Of a DNA stretch of 32,605 nt, positions 22,185-30,063 are shown piece after piece. Positions within the stretch are counted from its first letter, which is position 1, and the number at the start of each line of letters is the position of its first letter. A program made the position numbers and the translations under genes. Location: NCBI GenBank assembly GCA_036555515.1, contig DATBLC010000056.1:1-32605 (forward strand). The letters run 5' to 3'. The notes beneath the pieces are model-generated. The model made no database searches and was not told the origin of the DNA. It worked only from the letters and a program-made list of their open reading frames with translations. This DNA is from DATACQ01 sp036555515 (GTDB lineage: Bacteria; Desulfobacterota; Binatia; UBA9968).

Positions 22185-23546
22185 TCACGCCTTTCTGTCC
22201 AATAAATCAAGAGCGCCTGCCAACTCCGCGGCGGAAAGATCGGCGATCTTCCACCATTCGTCCAAAATCGCCGCTGTTTGTTCGGCGCCCAGAACCGCCT
22301 CGCTGTTCTCCGTGAGCTTCGTCCGGACGTCTTGGTCTTTCATCGGGTTATTGGTGTGGCCCAGGGGATCGCGTGGAAACAGTTCGATAACCCGTCCGTC
22401 ATTGGCCCGGGCGCGCACTTTCATGGCGACGACGCCTGGATACATGCCGTTGACTTCGTCGTCGACATGGATGCGAATCTTGTTCATCAGCGGACGTATA
22501 GACGCATCCCGATAGGCGGATTCTTCGAATGCCGCGACGTCGATTGTGCCGTCGACCAGAACCTTGGCGAAAATATAGGGCATGCTATGATCGGCGGTTT
22601 CTCTTGTTTTTGGATCCCATTTTTCCGGCTCGCTGCCGATTTCGGTGTAAGCAAAGGTGTAGGTTCCGATATCGATTTCGGCCAGTTCGCGCCAGTCGAT
22701 TTTCGCGCGCAGCTCCAGCGCCGCCCAAACCGGTAGCTGAGCATTGTACTCCACGGGCCAAGCCTTGAGTTGCACGTCCGGCGAACGGTAGGGACCGCCC
22801 TCCGTTGGCAACGGCTCTAATTTGAACGGACCGGTGATCAGATCCCACAAACCATGTTTGCCTTCAAACGGCCGGTCGGGACCGGTCATCCCTTCGGCGG
22901 CCAGCAGCGCGGCAAAAATACCATTGCGCGCAGCAAAAGCAGTGGCAGCGCCTTTCCATAGCGAAAGCTCGCCGGCACGCGTGTTACGCATCGGAATATT
23001 GGCGACTGCAATGATAGCGATGGCCTCAGCGATCTGTTCCGATGTCAGACGAAGCAGATGACCGACACCGGCTACGGTTGCGATGCCAACTGCAAAGCCT
23101 TGATCCCAACCTTTATAGCGCAATCCGGTGGCGTCGCTGATACGGACGCACAGCTCGTAGGCGATAACCAGCGCGGAGATCAGGCGGCGGCCATCGGCGT
23201 TGGCCGCCTCGGCAATCGCCAGAAAGGCGCCGACGCAGTCGCTGGGGTGACCGCCAGGATACTGGTCGTTGAAATCGAGATTGCGAATCATCGCCGTGTT
23301 GACGAAGGTCGCGCTCTCCGCGCTGGACCGTTGATCGTGGCAAATAATTCGGCCCGGATAACGCACCGGCGCCGCGCCTTCCGCCAGGCGGAGCCCGATC
23401 CAAACCGATTCGCAATCGCGCGCGGTGATGGCGCAGCCCAGAGTGTCCACGAGAAAGCGGCGCGCGGCGGTCACCACTGCCGGGGGAAGATGCTCGTAGG
23501 AAAGCTGGCTGGCGAAGTCCGCCATCCGGCGCGTCAGAGCGTCCAT
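22185..23546 (-). CDS. MmgE/PrpD family protein
   Basis: A 453-residue member of the MmgE/PrpD family (2-methylcitrate dehydratase, cis-aconitate decarboxylase and iminodisuccinate epimerase relatives). Recognisable blocks are ARRFLVDTLGCAI (about 28-40), FVNTAMIRNLDFNDQYPGGHPSD (the family's D-N/D-HPSD substrate loop, about 80-102), GVGHLLRLT and ELSLWKGAATAFAARNG. The usual task is dehydration or decarboxylation of small polycarboxylates. The frame extends upstream to 24059, but that part overlaps the binding-protein gene; the ATG at 23546 is two bases after that gene's stop and has AAGG five bases upstream. It is probably translated with the binding-protein gene. Confidence 0.93.
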   Translation of the reverse strand: MDALTRRMADFASQLSYEHLPPAVVTAARRFLVDTLGCAITARDCESVWIGLRLAEGAAPVRYPGRIICHDQRSSAESATFVNTAMIRNLDFNDQYPGGHPSDCVGAFLAIAEAANADGRRLISALVIAYELCVRISDATGLRYKGWDQGFAVGIATVAGVGHLLRLTSEQIAEAIAIIAVANIPMRNTRAGELSLWKGAATAFAARNGIFAALLAAEGMTGPDRPFEGKHGLWDLITGPFKLEPLPTEGGPYRSPDVQLKAWPVEYNAQLPVWAALELRAKIDWRELAEIDIGTYTFAYTEIGSEPEKWDPKTRETADHSMPYIFAKVLVDGTIDVAAFEESAYRDASIRPLMNKIRIHVDDEVNGMYPGVVAMKVRARANDGRVIELFPRDPLGHTNNPMKDQDVRTKLTENSEAVLGAEQTAAILDEWWKIADLSAAELAGALDLLDRKA

Positions 23547-23548
23547 GA

Positions 23549-24703
23549 TTACCTTAAAACTTCTTCGGCGATTTTCGTTGCCCGCGCCCAGTAGTTCTTG
23601 ATCGTCTCTTCGCCGTAGTTTTCCAAGCGGTCGTTTTGCTCCACGGTGAGGAAGTCCTTGGAGGCCTTGGTACCGTATTCCAGCAGCCATTTGGTGTCGA
23701 TGTCGAGTCGCCGTGTCGCCTGTCCCATGGCTTTGCCGTAAACCTCTTGTCCTTCTTTGCTCAATAGCCAGTTTATGAAAATCTTTGTGGCGTTGGGATG
23801 AGGTGAATTCTTCACGATGGAAAGGGCGCCGCTGCCGCAACTGGTGTAAGTTCCTTCTTTGGCTTCCGGAAGAGATTTGATGGGAAGCCCAGCTTTTAAA
23901 AACGGCGCGAATGTATAATAGGACAGTCCGATTGTAAGATTGATCTTCCCTTTCGCCAGATTGTCGGCCAGTTGCCGCTGGTCGCGAGAAAGCAACATGT
24001 CCTGCGCCGCAAGTTTTTTGAGAAATTCCTCGCCTTTGATCTTCAGAAAGAAAGACCATGTCGCGGTGCCGGCGCCGGCTGAGCGGGGATCAAGGATGCC
24101 GATCTTGCCTTTCCATTTCGGATTGAGCATATCGTCATAGGAACGGATGTCCTCCGGTTTAGTGATGGTTGTGTTGTACCACAAGTTTTCCGATTGATAG
24201 GCTTGGAACGAATAGACATATGTCTTGGCGTTGTCGAGCCAAATGTGGCCGCCAAACCAGCGCTTCGGATCTTTGACTTCCGGCAAGATGAACAATGACT
24301 CGGAAGGTTCCAAGATGCCGGCGTTGAGCAGGTTGAACGGCGTCGATGTACCGCTGACGAGTAGATCGAAGTAACGGACGCCCGCCGCGTGTTCCGCTGC
24401 GATCTTGGCGGCATTGGTGGGCCCTCGCGACGCCGTCATATCCAACTCGATGCCGGGAAAGCGTTTTGGGAATGCGTTCATGACCGCCTTTCTCAGCTCC
24501 GCGCTCGCTGGCATCGCCGCCACGACCTTTCCATCTTTCTTCGCGGCTTCAAGGGTTTTGTCCCATTCCAGTTGCCAAGCCGGTTTTGCCTCAGCGGCAT
24601 CGAGGAACGGAGCGTACGCCAATGCCGTCCAAAGTAGGGTAATGAATAACATTCCAGCTATCACGCTCCCTCCCCGTCGAGACTGTGTCGCCACGCCGTT
24701 CAT
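23549..24703 (-). CDS. Extracellular solute-binding protein, family 1 (Fe3+/AfuA-like fold)
   Basis: A 384-residue exported binding protein. The N-terminus has RR then a hydrophobic signal segment (VIAGMLFITLLWTALAYAPF) with likely cleavage around DAAEA. The mature part has WDKTLEAAKKDGKVVAAMPA (about 49-68), then GIELDMTASRG and the LNPKWKGKIGILDPRSAGAG block characteristic of family-1 receptors, and ends with HPNATKIFINWLLSKEGQEVYGK. Such proteins bind iron, thiamine, phosphonates or organic acids. No ATPase or permease is near. Start at ATG 24703 is uncertain: GTG at 24664 has GGGGAGGG upstream, whereas ATG 24703 lies inside an inverted repeat and has GAGG at a distance of 10. Confidence 0.91.
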   Translation of the reverse strand: MNGVATQSRRGGSVIAGMLFITLLWTALAYAPFLDAAEAKPAWQLEWDKTLEAAKKDGKVVAAMPASAELRKAVMNAFPKRFPGIELDMTASRGPTNAAKIAAEHAAGVRYFDLLVSGTSTPFNLLNAGILEPSESLFILPEVKDPKRWFGGHIWLDNAKTYVYSFQAYQSENLWYNTTITKPEDIRSYDDMLNPKWKGKIGILDPRSAGAGTATWSFFLKIKGEEFLKKLAAQDMLLSRDQRQLADNLAKGKINLTIGLSYYTFAPFLKAGLPIKSLPEAKEGTYTSCGSGALSIVKNSPHPNATKIFINWLLSKEGQEVYGKAMGQATRRLDIDTKWLLEYGTKASKDFLTVEQNDRLENYGEETIKNYWARATKIAEEVLR

Positions 24704-24811
24704 GGTTCGAGAGCCTCACCCCCAAGGGTATTGCCCGATTGTGAATTCAAGTATTTACCCGTTCGACCCGAGATTTTCGAAGGACGAGCATCCAGTTGCG
24801 ACACAGTCTCG
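24678..24811. repeat. 14-bp perfect inverted repeat flanking the upstream region
   Basis: CGAGACTGTGTCGC (24678-24691) and GCGACACAGTCTCG (24798-24811) are exact reverse complements, 106 bp apart. The left arm encodes residues 5-9 of the following binding protein if the ATG at 24703 is used. It could be a small insertion carrying its own ends, or a hairpin. Confidence 0.5.
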
Positions 24812-24844
24812 TCGCGTCGGTCGTCGCGCTTCAGTCATGTCGCG

Positions 24845-25105
24845 TTAACGCGTAGCGTTGACACTTTCAACTTTCTTGAATCTGCGCCAGCGGTCGCTCC
24901 AGTCGCAGCCGCAGGATTTGCAGTACCATTCGGTCATGCCTTCCCACTCTTCACGGTTGGAGATGATCGCTTTGCCTTCCCGGATCGCTTTTTGCCGCGA
25001 AGGACTGGGAATGCCGTGGACGACGGGAATCACCGCCAGCGCGCCGCATTCAGGGCAAGCAGGCGCTTTTCTCGTCTTTCGGCGTCGTTTGGCTTTTGCC
25101 GGCAT
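24845..25105 (-). CDS. Small zinc-ribbon protein
   Basis: An 86-residue protein with a very basic N-terminus (AKAKRRRKTRKA) and two CxxC pairs: CPEC at 17-20 and CKSC at 62-65. This spacing forms a classic zinc ribbon. Between them is the region VIPVVHGIPSPSRQKAIREGKAI. Small two-ribbon proteins of this kind are widespread and uncharacterised; nucleic-acid or protein binding is likely. No strong ribosome site is seen. It sits between two family-1 binding proteins and may share their transcript. Confidence 0.85.
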   Translation of the reverse strand: MPAKAKRRRKTRKAPACPECGALAVIPVVHGIPSPSRQKAIREGKAIISNREEWEGMTEWYCKSCGCDWSDRWRRFKKVESVNATR

Positions 25106-25213
25106 GCACGTAATGAATCAACTATCGATCCGTAATATTTCCTTGCTGCCTGTGCGAGCTCGCTTCAATGATTTTTGCTCTGGTTTAGGATCTTTATACT
25201 TCTCGCCGTGTTT

Positions 25214-26335
25214 CTACTTGCCGGTCTCGCCTAGGATTTCCTTGATCAGCTGAATCGCGGGATTAGGATCAAATACTTTATGCTCGTCGAGGTCGATATA
25301 TTTAACCCCGTCTTGTCTGCGGTCGGCTAGCGGAATCTGATTTTTGGCGATGTCAATTCTCAGCGAGTCCGCCGGATCGCGGGCGTTGATCTGAAGTTTC
25401 TGGAAGAGGTCTTGTCCTTCGCGAGATAAAAACCAGTTGATAAACACTTTGGCGGCGTTGGGATGGGGCGCGCGGTTCATTAGGGCCAAGTGGCCGACGC
25501 GGGACGAAAGGCCGACGCCCTCCTTCATCGTTTGTTTGAACTGCGTGACCGGGAGTCCTTTTGTCTCCGCTTCCTCTACTTTCTGGACGAAGAAGGCGAT
25601 GGCGAACTTACCGCCGCCGAGCCAGTCCAGGGCCAGGCGGTTATCCCGGAAAAGTGTTGCGTCCATGGCGCTGTAAAGCTGGCGCACAAATTTGGCGCCC
25701 AACTCAGGATTGTAATACATGAAGCGCAACGGCGTGGAGCCCGGGCCACCGCCGCGGAGATCTTGAACGACGATTTTCGATCGCCATTTGGGTTGCAGGA
25801 AATCCCAATAGGAGCGGAACTCCGCGGCATCCACCAGCTTCGTGTTAATACCAATGCTGCCGTAATCGGGGCTTTTGGTAAACGTGAAAATGGTGTTCCG
25901 TTCAGCGTCGCCATAGGTATGTTTGCCGCGCCACCATTTGGATTCGTCGCTGACTTCGGGCAGAACCAAGGCGTTTCTGATCGGATCGAACGTTTTCGCC
26001 TTGTGCAGGACCACCGCCGACGCGATGCCGGCGATGTAAACGTCGGGAATAAATTTCTCGCCCCGCCGTTCAGCCAGTATCCGCTGCATCAACTCCGTTC
26101 CCATGGCGCTGACAGTGGTCACTTTTATTTCGGGATAAGCTTTCTGAAAGGCGCCGGCATCGAGCATCAACGGCGTGCCCCAATGGTACACGGTGAGCTG
26201 GCCGTCTTTTTTGGCAGCTTCGACGGTTCTTTCCCATTCTTGGTTCGAGCTAATTTTGGATTCCGCGGCTTCGGAGACCGTAGGAACGGCGAAGAGAAAG
26301 CCTATCGACAGTATACCTGCAATGAAGTGTTTCAT
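25214..26335 (-). CDS. Extracellular solute-binding protein, family 1 (second)
   Basis: A 373-residue exported receptor paralogous to the one at 23549-24703. The signal peptide is MKHFIAGILSIGFLFAVPTVSEAAESK with cleavage near SEA-AE. EWERTVEAAKKDGQLTVYHWGTP, AYPEIKVTTVSAMGTELMQRILAERR and FLQPKWRSKIVVQDLRGGGPG match family-1 receptors, and HPNAAKVFINWFLSREGQDLFQK is shared with its paralogue. ATG 26335 is preferred; a GTG two codons upstream (26341) is also possible and neither has a strong ribosome site. It lies between the amidohydrolase gene and the zinc-ribbon gene, all on one strand. No membrane subunit is encoded nearby. Confidence 0.92.
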   Translation of the reverse strand: MKHFIAGILSIGFLFAVPTVSEAAESKISSNQEWERTVEAAKKDGQLTVYHWGTPLMLDAGAFQKAYPEIKVTTVSAMGTELMQRILAERRGEKFIPDVYIAGIASAVVLHKAKTFDPIRNALVLPEVSDESKWWRGKHTYGDAERNTIFTFTKSPDYGSIGINTKLVDAAEFRSYWDFLQPKWRSKIVVQDLRGGGPGSTPLRFMYYNPELGAKFVRQLYSAMDATLFRDNRLALDWLGGGKFAIAFFVQKVEEAETKGLPVTQFKQTMKEGVGLSSRVGHLALMNRAPHPNAAKVFINWFLSREGQDLFQKLQINARDPADSLRIDIAKNQIPLADRRQDGVKYIDLDEHKVFDPNPAIQLIKEILGETGK

Positions 26336-26352
26336 GTTCACGCTTAAATTGT

Positions 26353-27552
26353 TTACGCCGCGCGGATTAGATCGTTCACATCCGGCACCGTGTCTCTAAG
26401 CTTGAAGAACTCTAAGGCATTGCCCGCCAGCATGGCATAGCGCTCGTCCGGCGGCACACCGACAAAGGTTTCGTCGATGACGCGGCGTGATTCCGGCCAG
26501 TCGCCGGTGGCGTGAGCGAAATCGCTGCCCCACAGAAGCGCTTTGACGCCGACGTCGTGGCGTAGCCGGACGCCCAGGGGGTCTTTCATAAAGCCCCAGA
26601 GATTACGCTGGCAGAGATATTCGCTGGGTTTGTGCTTGAGCGGCTTCATGGCCCAGTCGCGCTCGGCCCAGTAACGGTTGCGCTCGTAGTTGTCATCTAT
26701 CTGAGACAAACAGTAGGGGAGCCAGCCCACCTGGGTCTCCGCCCAGTAAACGCGCAGGTTGGGAAAACGATCGAAGACTCCTGCGAAAGCGAGTTGAATG
26801 GGCGCCAAGGCGTTGTCGCTCGTGAAACGCACGAGCAAGTTCACAGGATCGCGCCCCGGAGGCGCGTGGTCGGGAACCTGGCTGTAGCGATACACGGGTC
26901 CTTCGCGGGAAAATCTCGTCGTGCCGCCGTTGGTATGCGCGGTGATCGGCATACCGAGATCGATGGCGGCGGCCCAGAAGCGGTCGTCTTCAGGCAGCGC
27001 GTAGCCTTTGCCGCTGGGAAATTTGTAGATGCAAACGCCTTTAAATCCGGCGCACGCGCAGTACTCCAGCTCGGTGACCGCGTCGTCTACGCCGGTGTCC
27101 GGAATCACGCCCATCGCGATGAGCCGGTCGGGTGCGAAAGAGCAGTACTCCTCGATCAGCCATGCGTTGTAAGCTCGGATCAACGCCCGATACGGCTCGT
27201 CGTCGCTAATGCCGCGCCACGAATTTATATAGGATGGATGGGTGTAGAGGATTTCCGCGTCCACGCCATCCTGATCCTGCTCCTGGAGCCGTTGCGCCGG
27301 GAGACCCGTGCCCGGACCATCGTAGCTAATGCCGTTTATATCATGCTTGTCGTAAGCGCCGCCGGTGCCGGTGATCTGGAGCGACGGCGAATGCGGCCGG
27401 CGATTCTCGATGATGAAAGCGTCGTCGCCGTTGGCCAATTTGATGCGCCTGGGCGCGCGATCGCGCCACTTCGCCGGCAGACGATGCACCCAGCGTTCCG
27501 GTGGAAAATCGAGATGAGAATCTCCGGAAATCATCTGAACTTTACGAGCCAT
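26353..27552 (-). CDS. Amidohydrolase-2 family protein (ACMSD-like TIM barrel)
   Basis: A 399-residue metal-dependent TIM-barrel protein of the amidohydrolase-2 family. The first metal site is Asp11 and His13 in SGDSHLD, a third ligand is His206 in ITAHTNGG, and LLWGSDFAHATGDWP late in the chain supplies the catalytic Asp. PYRALIRAYNAWLIEEYCSFAPDRLIAMGVIP is the family's helix-strand block. These enzymes often decarboxylate aromatic acids (as ACMSD or gamma-resorcylate decarboxylase) or hydrolyse lactones. AAGGAG is six bases before the ATG at 27552. Its neighbours are the cupin dioxygenase-like gene upstream and the binding protein 17 bp downstream, so an operon is likely. Confidence 0.93.
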   Translation of the reverse strand: MARKVQMISGDSHLDFPPERWVHRLPAKWRDRAPRRIKLANGDDAFIIENRRPHSPSLQITGTGGAYDKHDINGISYDGPGTGLPAQRLQEQDQDGVDAEILYTHPSYINSWRGISDDEPYRALIRAYNAWLIEEYCSFAPDRLIAMGVIPDTGVDDAVTELEYCACAGFKGVCIYKFPSGKGYALPEDDRFWAAAIDLGMPITAHTNGGTTRFSREGPVYRYSQVPDHAPPGRDPVNLLVRFTSDNALAPIQLAFAGVFDRFPNLRVYWAETQVGWLPYCLSQIDDNYERNRYWAERDWAMKPLKHKPSEYLCQRNLWGFMKDPLGVRLRHDVGVKALLWGSDFAHATGDWPESRRVIDETFVGVPPDERYAMLAGNALEFFKLRDTVPDVNDLIRAA

Positions 27553-27671
27553 CTTAGTCTCCTTTGCGTCTATGCGATTTTAGGTTTCAATCATTGAGCC
27601 GCCAAAAGTTGAGATATTGGGGCTATTCCGAAACCCATCACTCCATAACTTCATTGCTCCAGCGCCCAATC

Positions 27672-28685
27672 TCATTTCCCTTCTTCATAATAGAGACCAA
27701 GAGCTTCGAGCGCCGGACGGTCGCTGACCGTAAACAGAATCGCACGTTGGTCCTTTGAACTGTTCCGATGCGCGTGCCACTGGTACGGCGGGAGCATGAA
27801 ACAATCGCGCTCGCGCCATTCGATGGTCGTGCTGCCGTCGACCGTCGTCGAGCCTCCTCCCGTAACCACGTAATACATGGTCATCCCGGTGTGCCGATGC
27901 TCGCTGGTATTTTGCAACGGCTGTAACATCTGAATCCGCGCACTCAGGGTGGGCAAGGTGTGGGCACCGGTAAACGAATTAGTGTACTCGAAAATGAGAC
28001 CATCGTAGGGATCTGCTGCGGCTGTCCCGGTTAGCTCCTCCACCGCGTGGAGTGTGTCACACCATTTATAATGGGTCGGCGGAAGACTCTCCGGCGCCTG
28101 GACGGATTTCACTGGCCGAAGCGCCCCGGAAACTCGGGCGTAGTAATTTTCGGGATGGATGGCCGGTTGTACCTTGCCGTCAGGCCAAAGTTCGCGCCGG
28201 AACGCTCCAAGATAATTGATCAGATTGCGATCCTGAATGTCTAGCCAGTAAATCGGACCTTCGCCGATGTTAGCCGTCCCATGCCAGCTCCAGTTGGGTT
28301 GCACGAGCAGGTCGCCGGGCTCCATGAACATACGTTCGCCGTCGGAAGTTGTATAGGCGCCCGTACCTTGAATAACAAACCGCATTTGCGCCGGCGTATG
28401 GCGGTGGGAGGGAACTTCCTCGCCCGGGTTGAGAAGCTGATAGGAGACGTATACTGCGCGGCTGGAAAATTCTGGATCCGCCAAGCCAATAACTCGCTGG
28501 TCAGTGTCTTCAGGCAAGCGAACTGTTCTTAAAGATTCGTCAAGAAGCGGCGCGACGTCCTGCCAGGACCATAGCCGGGGCTGAGGCTTTGGCGTGTTCG
28601 AGCCGTCACGCTGCCACATGCCACGCAAATCGTGACGCGCATACTTTTCGTGCAGCTCTTTCAGATGCTCTGTGCCGGTTGGCAT
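27672..28685 (-). CDS. Gentisate 1,2-dioxygenase-like bicupin
   Basis: A 337-residue double-cupin protein. The N-terminal cupin has the metal motif HRH (His94, His96) in PSHRHTPAQMRFVIQGTGAYT and the third ligand His135 in NWSWHGT, matching gentisate and 1-hydroxy-2-naphthoate dioxygenases. The C-terminal cupin has HRHTGMTMYYVVTGGGST and PPYQWHAH. It would use Fe(II) and O2 to open the ring of a dihydroxy- or salicylate-type acid. The start is the ATG at 28685, with AAGGAG eight bases before it; the frame runs 42 codons further into the upstream MetE-like gene and is not used. Gap to that gene is 20 bp. Catalysis and substrate are inferred by family. Confidence 0.92.
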   Translation of the reverse strand: MPTGTEHLKELHEKYARHDLRGMWQRDGSNTPKPQPRLWSWQDVAPLLDESLRTVRLPEDTDQRVIGLADPEFSSRAVYVSYQLLNPGEEVPSHRHTPAQMRFVIQGTGAYTTSDGERMFMEPGDLLVQPNWSWHGTANIGEGPIYWLDIQDRNLINYLGAFRRELWPDGKVQPAIHPENYYARVSGALRPVKSVQAPESLPPTHYKWCDTLHAVEELTGTAAADPYDGLIFEYTNSFTGAHTLPTLSARIQMLQPLQNTSEHRHTGMTMYYVVTGGGSTTVDGSTTIEWRERDCFMLPPYQWHAHRNSSKDQRAILFTVSDRPALEALGLYYEEGK

Positions 28686-28705
28686 GATCTTCACTCCTTC
28701 CCTTG

Positions 28706-29716
28706 TCAGAGTGTCCTGCGGCACTGCTTGGCGACCTCGACGAGTAATCTCGCTTTGGCATTGGCTAACTCGCGGCCGATCGTCATGAGCCCACAATCGG
28801 GTGCGAGCCAAAGATTTTCAGGTTTGACGTATTTGAGCGCCGTGCGCACCCGTTGGACGACCTGTTCAACCGGCGGCACAGGGGTGTTGCTGGGATCGAC
28901 GCAACCGAACATGATGATCCTACCTTTGGCGATTTCTAGTACCGCGGGATCATAACCGCTGCGGGCAAATTCGACGCCGAAGCCGCCGATCCTGGTCTTC
29001 ATCAATTCCGCTAACAGTTCAGGGTATTCGTATTCATGTTGTTGTCCCAAGCCGCCGGGGTAGCCGTAACAGAGATGAACCACCGTGGGGACATGGATGC
29101 CTTCGAGACAGCGGTCAAGGGCCTTGGCACCGTAGGCGAAAACTTTTTCGTGGTAGCGGGTCATGGCCGGCTCATCGATTTCAATCACGTCGCAGCCCGC
29201 CGCTTGTAGGTCGCGAAGCTCTTCATTGAGCGCCGTGGCTACGTCCATCGCCATGGCGGCTTCGTCTTTGTAGAATTCATCGAGAGTGCTGTCGACCACC
29301 GTCATTGGCCCCGGCACGTCCATCTTGATCGGCTTTTGGGTTTGCTCCCTGGCAAATCGCAAGTCGTCCACAATGGCTTGGGCGCGGCGTCTTATCTTGC
29401 CCACGATGCGCGGCACCATGCGCTCCTGTTCGCGGCGCCGGTAAACTTTTTTCAGTCCTTCCTGCGAAAGATCGATGCCGTCGAAAGCTGCGAGTACATG
29501 ATTGATGAAGCCGGTGCGGCGCTGCTCGCCGTCGGAAAGCAAATCGAGGCCGATTCGTTCCTGCGTACGTATGGACAATGCCGTGGCGTCGTCCTGCGCT
29601 TCCTTCAATGCCGCGCCTTCGAGGCGAAAGATGGCCCGGCTACGGTCCGTCTGGGCAAGCCAAGCCGGACGCGGAAAACTACCGATGGTCGTTGCGGCGA
29701 TGGGCGGGAGCTGCAT
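28706..29716 (-). CDS. MetE C-terminal-domain-like (cobalamin-independent methionine synthase family) protein
   Basis: A 336-residue stand-alone methyltransferase barrel matching the catalytic domain of MetE. The N-terminal TTIGSFPRP (9-17) and LLSDGEQRRT, MDVPGPMT (132-139) and EIDEPA (179-184) are typical. The zinc ligands are all present: His214 and Cys216 in HLCYG, Glu249 in GVEFAR, Cys308 in APDCGL. Short versions like this transfer methyl groups from assorted donors (methylcobalamin, betaine- or methoxy-compounds), not necessarily methylfolate. The ATG at 29716 is chosen because GAGG is eight bases upstream; a GTG at 29725 is a second option. It is the first gene of the catabolic unit, 20 bp before the cupin gene. 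Confidence 0.9.
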   Translation of the reverse strand: MQLPPIAATTIGSFPRPAWLAQTDRSRAIFRLEGAALKEAQDDATALSIRTQERIGLDLLSDGEQRRTGFINHVLAAFDGIDLSQEGLKKVYRRREQERMVPRIVGKIRRRAQAIVDDLRFAREQTQKPIKMDVPGPMTVVDSTLDEFYKDEAAMAMDVATALNEELRDLQAAGCDVIEIDEPAMTRYHEKVFAYGAKALDRCLEGIHVPTVVHLCYGYPGGLGQQHEYEYPELLAELMKTRIGGFGVEFARSGYDPAVLEIAKGRIIMFGCVDPSNTPVPPVEQVVQRVRTALKYVKPENLWLAPDCGLMTIGRELANAKARLLVEVAKQCRRTL

Positions 29717-30063
29717 GGGGTTCACCTCGGTTGGAGATTGTCTCTTTGCCTATACCTGCACGGTTGGTGAAAGACAAGCCGCCAGAGTCGGAGTAATGGA
29801 GTGTTAGGTTTGAACCCCGAACTTCGTGCAGTGGCAAAGTACGTTAGCGATCAGGCATATTTTTTGACCGCGTTCTCGATACCGCCACCGGCCCTGGTTA
29901 GCTCGTCAGGAATCATGACCGGATGAGGAAGCAGAACCAACCGAACCGTCCCCGCTAAGTTGCCCCCAACCGTATTTTGCTTCCATAGATTCGCTTGATT
30001 GGAAGAGCGCGGGGGCCCTTTATTGTGGCCCCGATCATTTCCGCGGAGAGATAGTGTAAATCA
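29717..30063. other. Intergenic gap with hairpin, no gene seen
   Basis: These 347 bp contain no convincing frame. A TAATGGAGTGTTAGGTTTGAAC segment (29794-29815) resembles the CACTCCAT and TTGAAC intergenic repeats. GGGGCC (30012-30017) and GGCCCC (30027-30032) form a short GC hairpin 30 bp after the stop of the gene on the minus strand at 30064, with no T-run. Confidence 0.4.

Noticed and set aside
23547..24059. 171-codon upstream extension of the PrpD-family frame
   Set aside because: It overlaps the binding-protein gene on the same strand in another frame; family homology starts at the ATG at 23546.
28686..28811. 42-codon upstream extension of the bicupin gene
   Set aside because: It overlaps the end of the MetE-like gene, while AAGGAG precedes the ATG at 28685 at good distance.
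30012..30032. GGGGCC/GGCCCC hairpin as an intrinsic terminator of the 30064 gene
   Set aside because: No T-run follows on the minus strand, and the stem has only six pairs; kept only as a note in the intergenic entry.
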